A DNA stretch of 9,610 bases from Methanoregula sp. Lineage in GTDB: Archaea > Halobacteriota > Methanomicrobia > Methanomicrobiales > Methanospirillaceae. The DNA lies in assembly GCA_003136075.1 (NCBI GenBank), contig PNBP01000092.1, positions 1-9,610 on the forward strand, read 5' to 3'. Positions 5,253 through 9,610 of this stretch are shown here, in pieces (position 1 is the first letter of the stretch; every line of letters starts with the position of its first letter). The notes beneath the pieces are model-generated. The model worked only from the letters and a program-made list of their open reading frames with translations, made no database searches and was not told the DNA's origin. The position numbers were made by a program, and so were the translations under genes.

Positions 5253-5842
5253 TGAAAGCAGGAGTGCTTTACAGCGGCGGGAAGGACAGTTCCCTTGCAG
5301 CAATAATGCTGGGTACGTATTATGAGGTCGAACTCAACACGTTTGTGTTTGACCCGGCCCGCTTAATCCCCACAATAGAAACGGCGGCAGAATCTCTGGG
5401 GTTTCCTTTGAAAAAACGAGTGTTCAATGAAGGGTTGAAGAACGAAATGGTCGATCTGGTGGTTTCCTGCGGATATCCGAATGATGCGATAAACCGTGTA
5501 CACCGGATTGCTGTTGAAACCCTCTGCAATGAGTATACCGTTGTCGGTGACGGTACCCGGTTCAATGACCGGGTGCCGATGCTGACCCGGGCAGAGGTAC
5601 AGAGTCTTGGCAACCGGACAGGGAGTTCGTATGTACGGCCCCTGCTTGGTTTTGTCAAGCCGGAAGTCGACCGTCTCGTTGAACGGTTTCTTATCGTGCA
5701 GTATGGGGAAACCGGAACGATTGCAAATGGCGATTACGAATCCGAACTCAGGGACGCGATCCGTGCACGCGGGATCGATACCGCGTCCCTGTTTCCGGCG
5801 CACCATGACCAGTCACTGGTTGTGGGGAGAAAGGCAAACTGA
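5252..5842 (+). CDS. PP-loop superfamily ATPase of unknown substrate
   Basis: A 196-residue predicted ATP pyrophosphatase of the adenine-nucleotide alpha-hydrolase (HUP) fold, similar to the archaeal group catalogued as a predicted PP-loop ATPase (COG1365-like). The PP-loop SGGKDSS is at 8-14 directly after the first strand (MKAGVLY). A second conserved region, VVGDGTRFND, at 97-106 fits the nucleotide-binding site of tRNA thiolation or NAD synthetase-type enzymes. SYVRPLLGFVKPEVDRLVE at 126-144 resembles the region after the second motif in that superfamily. C73 and C92 are the only cysteines and do not form CxxC, so there is no zinc ribbon, and a TtcA/Ncs6-type thiolase is not supported. 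Start ATG 5252 overlaps the PDCD5 stop; a GTG at 5249 would add one residue. Being embedded in the ribosomal operon suggests a tRNA, rRNA or translation-factor modification, but this is inference. No function is assigned. Confidence 0.85.
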   Translation: MKAGVLYSGGKDSSLAAIMLGTYYEVELNTFVFDPARLIPTIETAAESLGFPLKKRVFNEGLKNEMVDLVVSCGYPNDAINRVHRIAVETLCNEYTVVGDGTRFNDRVPMLTRAEVQSLGNRTGSSYVRPLLGFVKPEVDRLVERFLIVQYGETGTIANGDYESELRDAIRARGIDTASLFPAHHDQSLVVGRKAN

Positions 5843-5857
5843 TATCAGGTGAACATC

Positions 5858-6010
5858 ATGAGTAAATTAAGCAAAGGAAGAAAAATTCGGCTGGCAAAAG
5901 CATGCGACCAGAACCGGCGTGTGCCCCAGTGGGTAACCATCAGGACCAAGCGCCACGTTGTTTCGCACCCGAAAAGGCGGAACTGGCGGAGAAGCACGCT
6001 GAAGGTGTAA
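5858..6010 (+). CDS. rpl39e: 50S ribosomal protein L39e
   Basis: A 50-residue, very basic ribosomal protein that lies in the wall of the polypeptide exit tunnel of archaeal and eukaryotic large subunits. Translation gives [15 protein letters not shown] at 1-15, then QNRRVPQWV at 18-26 and [14 protein letters not shown] at 37-50, matching the family from end to end. C16 is in a position the family does not need. The Shine-Dalgarno sequence AGGTGA at 5847-5852 is five bases before the ATG. It is 15 bases after the PP-loop gene and three bases before rpl31e. The product has no membrane segment. Confidence 0.95.
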   Translation: MSKLSKGRKIRLAKACDQNRRVPQWVTIRTKRHVVSHPKRRNWRRSTLKV

Positions 6011-6013
6011 GTT

Positions 6014-6280
6014 ATGGCAGAAAAGATGCAGGAGCACATCTATATTATCCCCCTTCGGGAAGCACGCAGGATGCCCCGGTGGAAGCGGGCGAATGGTGCA
6101 ATCAAGGATATCCGGAAATATCTTGCCAAGCACATGAAGAGCGAGGAAGTGAAGCTTGACCAGGGTATCAATGAAAAGGTATGGAGCCGGGGTAGCCAGA
6201 AGCCGCCATCAAAAATCCGGATCCGTGCCATGAAGATGGAGGACGGGCAGGTTCAGGCGGAACTTGCACCGGAATCGTAA
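6014..6280 (+). CDS. rpl31e: 50S ribosomal protein L31e
   Basis: An 88-residue archaeal/eukaryotic large-subunit protein that sits near the rim of the exit tunnel. Recognisable segments are [20 protein letters not shown] at 8-27, [20 protein letters not shown] at 29-48 and [20 protein letters not shown] at 53-72. The ATG at 6014 has AAGGTG (6002-6007) six bases upstream, inside the end of rpl39e, and the two genes are only three bases apart. Length and composition are normal for the family. The product would be assembled with L39e around the same region of the subunit, which fits their co-translation. Confidence 0.95.
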   Translation: MAEKMQEHIYIIPLREARRMPRWKRANGAIKDIRKYLAKHMKSEEVKLDQGINEKVWSRGSQKPPSKIRIRAMKMEDGQVQAELAPES

Positions 6281-6284
6281 CAAT

Positions 6285-6947
6285 ATGGAACGTACAATCA
6301 CGTTTGGCGGAGACCCGAACATCGGGGTTTTTTCCCGGGTTATTGGCGATATTGCCATCATTCCCCCGGAATCACCCCCTGATTTCCGGGATGCAATAAA
6401 ATCTGCACTTGATGTCGAACTGGTAATAACAACAATTCAGGGGAGTGCGATTATCGGCTCCCTTGTAGCCGGTAACAGCCGGGGGATTATTGTCTCCGGG
6501 CTGGTCACCGAGGACGAACTTGCGGTACTGTCCGAGCACCGTGAGGTAATGCTTCTTACCGAGTCAATGAATGCGGCAGGGAACGTGATCATGGCAAACG
6601 ACCGGTTTGCCGCTGTGCACCCGGACATGCCCGCAGATCTGGCAAAAGAGATCGGGGAATTTCTTGGAGTCGATGTGATTTTCCTGACACTCGGCGGGGT
6701 AAAAACGGTCGGTATGGCCGGGGTAGCCACAAACAAGGGAGTAATCGTGCACCCGCGGGCACATGCGTCAGAGATATCCCGTCTTGAAGCAGTAGCGCAG
6801 GTTCCCGTCGGAACAGGCACGATCAACATGGGCAGCGGCCTTGTCGGCACCGGGCTTTTAGTGAACGAGCGGGGATATATTGCCGGTAATGCAACAAGCG
6901 GATTTGAGCTTGGCAGAATTGAAGATGTATTTGGATTTCTGGAGTGA
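6285..6947 (+). CDS. eif6: Translation initiation factor 6 (ribosome anti-association factor)
   Basis: aIF6, a pentein-fold protein that binds the large subunit near the sarcin-ricin loop and keeps it from joining the small subunit. The 220 residues equal the usual archaeal length. The repeated pentein subdomain signatures are visible: [20 protein letters not shown] at 9-28, [20 protein letters not shown] at 58-77, [19 protein letters not shown] at 91-109, [14 protein letters not shown] at 146-159 and [20 protein letters not shown] at 189-208. The start is ATG 6285, four bases after the rpl31e stop; no strong Shine-Dalgarno sequence is seen, so coupling to rpl31e translation is likely. An in-frame TTG at 6264 would lie inside rpl31e and lengthen the N-terminus beyond the family. 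The gene is intact. Confidence 0.96.
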   Translation: MERTITFGGDPNIGVFSRVIGDIAIIPPESPPDFRDAIKSALDVELVITTIQGSAIIGSLVAGNSRGIIVSGLVTEDELAVLSEHREVMLLTESMNAAGNVIMANDRFAAVHPDMPADLAKEIGEFLGVDVIFLTLGGVKTVGMAGVATNKGVIVHPRAHASEISRLEAVAQVPVGTGTINMGSGLVGTGLLVNERGYIAGNATSGFELGRIEDVFGFLE

Positions 6948-6952
6948 GTATC

Positions 6953-7144
6953 ATGGTGATGCAGAAGTTTGAGGTAAAAGGAACATTCCTGATGGGCGAA
7001 GACTGGATGCCATACACGAAGGTGATTGCGGCACCAAATGAAAAGCAGGCGCAGGAGCGCACGTATACGGTTCTTGGCAGCAAGCACCGGTTAGAGAGAC
7101 GCTATATCAAGATCGATGGCGTAACACCTGTAAAGGGCGAGTAA
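6953..7144 (+). CDS. rplX: 50S ribosomal protein LX (L18a/eL20 family)
   Basis: A 63-residue archaeal ribosomal protein LX, related to eukaryotic L18a/eL20. Typical segments are QKFEVKGTFLMG at 4-15, PYTKVIAAPNEKQAQERTYTV at 20-40 and GSKHRLERRYIKIDGV at 42-57. Two close ATGs exist, 6953 and 6959. The first is preferred because GGAG at 6941-6944 is eight bases upstream, while the second would be 14 bases away. The five-base gap after aIF6 and the binding site lying across the aIF6 stop indicate coupling. It is the last gene before the terminator region. Confidence 0.93.
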   Translation: MVMQKFEVKGTFLMGEDWMPYTKVIAAPNEKQAQERTYTVLGSKHRLERRYIKIDGVTPVKGE

Positions 7145-7159
7145 CACTTTTTCTGATGT

Positions 7160-7220
7160 CCCGGTGAGTTCACCGGGATCCGGGATCGTGTTTTTTTTCG
7201 TTTTTTTTAGAATTGTTTTT
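7160..7220 (+). terminator. Hairpin plus T-tracts ending the ribosomal operon
   Basis: CCCGGTGA at 7160-7167 and TCACCGGG at 7170-7177 form a perfect inverted repeat, in practice a 7-bp GC-rich stem with a four-base loop. T-tracts follow at 7191-7198, 7201-7208 and 7216-7220. A last one of seven T lies at 7245-7251. Archaeal termination needs the T-tracts more than the stem, so several graded stops are likely. The stem lies 13 bases from the first tract, farther than in a bacterial intrinsic terminator. Confidence 0.72.
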
Positions 7221-7467
7221 CGTTCCGATGCCCGGACGTTCAGGTTTTTTTCCGGAATGGATATTTCAGACTCTTTAACAGGTGTATTGTTTCACTGTTG
7301 GCTCCAGAGTGTATTTTCAAGCCATGAGTGATGCCAGCACAATACCGGATACAATGGTGATTACCTGAATTTTTTCTGACTCTCTGTTCGTTGTTTATGC
7401 ACAACCAGTGTGCCTGAACGTGACCTGCAGGAACCTGGCTGTGTCGTCCTCTCCACCCACAATGATG

Positions 7468-7475
7468 TATTTATG
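7468..7475 (+). promoter_or_regulatory. Possible box A for prefoldin alpha-ftsY-ffh
   Basis: TATTTATG resembles an archaeal box A and would place the transcript start near 7497-7500, leaving a leader of about 45 bases with the Shine-Dalgarno sequence inside it. A rival AT-rich element, TTCATAAAA at about 7517-7526, would start transcription past the TTG codon and force use of ATG 7564, where no binding site is seen. The first element is therefore preferred. Confidence 0.35.
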
Positions 7476-7531
7476 CTGTTAACGGACATACATATCAGGA
7501 GAAAGAACAGATCGATATTCATAAAAAAAGC

Positions 7532-7538
7532 GGTGGGG
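7532..7538 (+). promoter_or_regulatory. Shine-Dalgarno sequence for TTG start of prefoldin alpha
   Basis: GGTGGGG lies four bases before TTG 7543. The next in-frame ATG at 7564 has no such sequence upstream, which decides for the TTG. Confidence 0.6.
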
Positions 7539-7542
7539 AATT

Positions 7543-8007
7543 TTGGCAAATAAAAACGAACCAATGGATCAGCGTGAACTCGAAACGCTCCAGTATTACC
7601 TGAAAGAATACGGACAGCAGGCAGAGATCTTTGCCGGCCAGCTGGACCTTATGGAAAATGGCAGGATGGAAGCCCTTGCCGCGATTGAAGCACTCGAATC
7701 TCTGGCAACCTCAAAAGATGGAACAGTCCTTCTCCAGATCGGTGGCGGTGCAAGCCTCAAGGCAAAAGTACAGGAACCGGAAAAGGTTTTGTTAAATATT
7801 GGCTCTGACGTGATTGTCGAGAAAACAAACACCGACGCCATCGAGTATCTTAAGGATCGGATCACGGAGATGGAAGCCTCACAGAAGAAAGTCGCCGAAG
7901 CGCTCAACCGCCTGCGTGGCCAGATGAACGAGATCGCAAAACGGATCGAGAGCGGTTACCAGCAGGCGATGTCATCAGGGCACCCCTCCACAGAAGATCA
8001 GGAATAA
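7543..8007 (+). CDS. pfdA: Prefoldin subunit alpha
   Basis: Archaeal prefoldin alpha subunit. Two alpha and four beta subunits form a jellyfish-shaped ATP-independent chaperone that holds unfolded proteins and hands them to the thermosome. The 154 residues match the family (about 140-150). The N-terminal coiled coil is 8-55 (for example LETLQYYLKEYGQQAEIFAG at 13-32). The central beta region is 60-95, with TVLLQIGGGASLKAKV at 61-76 and VLLNIGSDVIVEKT at 82-95. The C-terminal coiled coil is 97-142. The start is TTG 7543. A tail of polar residues (SSGHPSTEDQE) ends the protein. The stop is 18 bases before ftsY, so the chaperone and the SRP receptor are probably expressed together. Confidence 0.94.
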   Translation: MANKNEPMDQRELETLQYYLKEYGQQAEIFAGQLDLMENGRMEALAAIEALESLATSKDGTVLLQIGGGASLKAKVQEPEKVLLNIGSDVIVEKTNTDAIEYLKDRITEMEASQKKVAEALNRLRGQMNEIAKRIESGYQQAMSSGHPSTEDQE

Positions 8008-8025
8008 ACCGGAGCACATTTTTTC

Positions 8026-9084
8026 ATGTTCGGGGGTCTTAAGGAACGGTTAAAGGCAGTCCGGAACCGGCTGGAGAGCAGCATCCAGGGTGCCGAAGTT
8101 CCTGCCGTCCCCGGCTCAACGGGATCTTCAGGTAATCCAGTCACGTCACCTGCTGCAGAGACCACGGTAAAAAAAATACCTGCTGCTTCATCTCCCACGT
8201 TTGTTGATAAAGTTAAAATTCTCATCCGTGACCGGGAACTTATCGTATCAGAAAAAGATCTCTTGGATGCACTTTCAGAACTTGAACTGATCCTTCTGGA
8301 AAGTGATGTCGCTCTCCCGGTAACTGATGCGATCATCTCTCATGTAAGAGATGTTCTTGTCGGCAAACACCGGAAAATCGGGGAATCGGTTAACGGGCTG
8401 GTTGAGGATGCCCTGAAGTCTGCATTGCTTGATGTACTCGGCACCGGCTTTGACCTCACGGCATATATCCGGACGCATCCCCATCCGGTCCGGATCCTTT
8501 TTACCGGGGTGAATGGGACCGGCAAGACGACTACGGTTGCAAAGATCGGTGCATACTTAAAAAAACAGGGTTTCACGGTTGTTATCGGTGCCGGGGACAC
8601 GTTCCGTGCCGGTGCCATTGAACAGATCGATGTACATGCGCAGCGCCTTGGTATCAAGATCATCCAGCACCAGGCAGGAGCAGATCCCTCTGCCGTGCTC
8701 TTTGATACCGTCCAGTATGCCATCTCGCACAAGATTGATGTGGTGCTTGCCGATACCGCGGGCAGGTTCCACACAAAGACAAACCTGATGAGCCAGCTCG
8801 ACAAGATCAAACGGGTAATGAAACCGGATCTCGTGATCTATGTCGATGAAGCCATTGCGGGCAACGATGCGGTGATACGGGCAGCAGAATTTGAAAAGAC
8901 CGTTGGCGCCGATGCGGTGGTACTTACAAAAGCGGACATGGATTCACGGGGTGGTGCCGCGATATCAATTGCGCACACGATTGGAAAACCGCTCATGTTT
9001 CTTGGCGTGGGGCAGGGGTATGATGACATTATCCCGTTTTCGCCAAAGGATGTCGTTGAGGAACTTCTGGGAAGTGATGTCTGA
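8026..9084 (+). CDS. ftsY: Signal recognition particle receptor FtsY
   Basis: SRP receptor GTPase that docks SRP-ribosome complexes at the membrane. The 352 residues have three parts. An N-terminal basic amphipathic segment, MFGGLKERLKAVRNRLES (1-18), is suited to membrane binding, followed by a Pro/Ser/Thr/Ala-rich linker (23-57) instead of the long acidic A domain of E. coli. The N domain covers about 58-150, with LILLESDVALPV at 88-99. The G domain covers 155-352: GVNGTGKTTT at 161-170 (G1), DTFRAGAIEQ at 191-200, DTAGR at 243-247 (G3), TKAD at 301-304 (G4, usually TKLD) and GVGQGYDDIIPF at 327-338 (G5 region). VDEAIAGNDA at 273-282 is the SRP-GTPase signature between G3 and G4. GGAG at 8011-8014 is 11 bases before the ATG, a rather long spacing. 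The stop overlaps the ffh start by one base. Confidence 0.97.
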   Translation: MFGGLKERLKAVRNRLESSIQGAEVPAVPGSTGSSGNPVTSPAAETTVKKIPAASSPTFVDKVKILIRDRELIVSEKDLLDALSELELILLESDVALPVTDAIISHVRDVLVGKHRKIGESVNGLVEDALKSALLDVLGTGFDLTAYIRTHPHPVRILFTGVNGTGKTTTVAKIGAYLKKQGFTVVIGAGDTFRAGAIEQIDVHAQRLGIKIIQHQAGADPSAVLFDTVQYAISHKIDVVLADTAGRFHTKTNLMSQLDKIKRVMKPDLVIYVDEAIAGNDAVIRAAEFEKTVGADAVVLTKADMDSRGGAAISIAHTIGKPLMFLGVGQGYDDIIPFSPKDVVEELLGSDV

Positions 9085-9610
9085 TGCTTGACGGTCTTTC
9101 AACGTCGTTAAAAGACGCACTCAAAAAACTTGCCGGAAAAGCGGTCGTTGACCGTGCTGCGGTTGATGAACTGGTAAAAGATCTCCAGCGGGCGCTCATT
9201 GGAGCAGATGTCAATGTCAAACTTGTCATGGAACTTTCAAAGGCGATCCGCACCCGGTCCCTTGACGAAGAACTGCCAAAAAATACCAATGTCCGCGAGC
9301 ATGTTCTCCGTATTGTCTACCAGGAGCTCGTCCGGCTGATCTGGGCGTCCTCGGATGTAAACCTTGAACCCCAGACAATTCTCATGGCAGGACTGCAGGG
9401 CAGCGGTAAGACGACTACGACCGGAAAACTCGCCCGCTATTTCCAGAAAAAAGGCATGAAAGTCGGCGTTATCTGCGCTGATACGTTCCGCCCGGGTGCA
9501 TACGACCAGCTTTTTACCCTTTGCCAGAAGATCAATATCCCCTGTTTTGGTGATCCAAAGGCTACAGATGCCCGCAAAATCGTCAAGGAAGGTCTTGCTG
9601 CCTATAAAGA
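9084..9610 (+). CDS. ffh: Signal recognition particle 54 kDa protein, N-terminal part (cut by right edge)
   Basis: SRP54, the GTPase of the signal recognition particle, which binds signal sequences and 7S RNA through its M domain. Only 175 codons are in the window, of a usual length of about 440; the M domain lies outside. The N domain runs over 1-88: LSTSLKDALKKLAGKAVVD at 5-23, then ALIGADVNVKLV at 37-48, the counterpart of the ALLEADV motif. The G1 loop, AGLQGSGKTTTTGKLA, is at 102-117; TGKLA replaces the more common AAKLA. The motif ADTFRPGAYDQL, at 132-143, is the SRP54 form (RPGA versus RAGA of FtsY), which separates the two paralogs here. The ATG at 9084 shares one base with the ftsY stop (TGATG), so receptor and ligand GTPase are translationally coupled. 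This segment shows no defect. Confidence 0.96.
   Translation, partial: MLDGLSTSLKDALKKLAGKAVVDRAAVDELVKDLQRALIGADVNVKLVMELSKAIRTRSLDEELPKNTNVREHVLRIVYQELVRLIWASSDVNLEPQTILMAGLQGSGKTTTTGKLARYFQKKGMKVGVICADTFRPGAYDQLFTLCQKINIPCFGDPKATDARKIVKEGLAAYK

Larger units (their letters stand above)
7221..7542. other. Non-coding gap between rplX and prefoldin alpha
   Basis: No convincing gene on either strand. The longest open frame, on the minus strand at about 7361-7564, gives a 67-residue protein of mixed composition that overlaps the prefoldin start and resembles no family. No tRNA T-loop or anticodon arm was found. Small inverted repeats occur: GTTGT at 7390-7394 with ACAAC at 7401-7405, and the palindrome CCTGCAGG around 7423-7430. 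The right end holds the promoter region of the prefoldin gene. A short non-coding RNA cannot be ruled out. Confidence 0.55.

Noticed and set aside
7327..7379. Possible C/D-box guide RNA (GTGATGC ... GTGATTA ... CTGA words)
   Set aside because: The C and C' boxes each deviate from RUGAUGA, the D' box is not a clear CUGA, and the spacing to the nearest CTGA leaves only two bases for a guide. A farther CTGA would fit, but four-base words are common.
7361..7564. A 67-codon minus-strand open frame in the non-coding gap
   Set aside because: It overlaps the prefoldin start and its Shine-Dalgarno sequence, has no ribosome binding site noted and no recognisable motif.
8026..9610. ftsY and ffh as a tandem duplication
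   Set aside because: They are ancient paralogs of the SRP GTPase family with distinct motifs (RAGA versus RPGA) and different N-terminal parts, not a recent duplication.
1..9610. Horizontal transfer island, prophage, insertion sequence or CRISPR array
   Set aside because: No integrase, transposase, terminal repeats, regularly spaced repeats or compositional break was seen; nearly all genes are conserved housekeeping genes.

Overview
The window looks like a stretch of a methanogen chromosome, most likely Methanomicrobia or Methanomicrobiales. It carries archaea-only genes (RNase P Rpp21, S19e, L39e, L31e, LX, aIF6, PDCD5, prefoldin alpha), a TATA box of archaeal type and CCGG-rich sequence of moderate GC. 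The genus is an inference; no phylogeny could be run. Coding is dense, nearly all on the + strand, and no mobile element, CRISPR array, rRNA or tRNA was seen.

Left part (1-3509): a divergent pair opens the window. On the minus strand is the N-terminal part of exodeoxyribonuclease VII large subunit (xseA), which runs off the left edge. Facing away from it is a TIM-barrel sugar-phosphate-isomerase/AP-endonuclease-2-like protein. Both start next to a shared 39-base spacer without Shine-Dalgarno sequences, suggesting leaderless transcripts. Then come a CorB/CNNM-type Mg2+ transporter (DUF21, two CBS domains, CorC/HlyC domain) and, overlapping it by one base, phosphoribosylglycinamide formyltransferase (purN).

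Middle part (3601-7144): an RNA-processing and ribosome cluster. rpp21 (TTG start) overlaps a YhbY/CRM-domain RNA-binding protein. A clear TATA box then precedes rps19e, the PDCD5-like protein, a PP-loop ATPase of unknown substrate, rpl39e, rpl31e, aIF6 and rplX. These seven genes are separated by short gaps or overlaps, so they are probably co-transcribed. A hairpin plus several T-tracts follows rplX and probably ends that transcript.

Right part (7145-9610): about 400 bases without a convincing gene are followed by prefoldin alpha (TTG start), ftsY and the first 175 codons of SRP54 (ffh), which is cut by the right edge. These three form a co-translational folding and membrane-targeting module. 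Overall the window links rRNA/tRNA processing, 60S assembly (aIF6, L39e and L31e at or near the exit tunnel), nascent-chain folding and SRP targeting. No wholly new system is evident. The best leads are the uncharacterised PP-loop ATPase inside the ribosomal operon, the Lys-rich tail on S19e, the bacterial-type XseA, and small hairpins that overlap the ribosome binding sites of rpp21 and rps19e.
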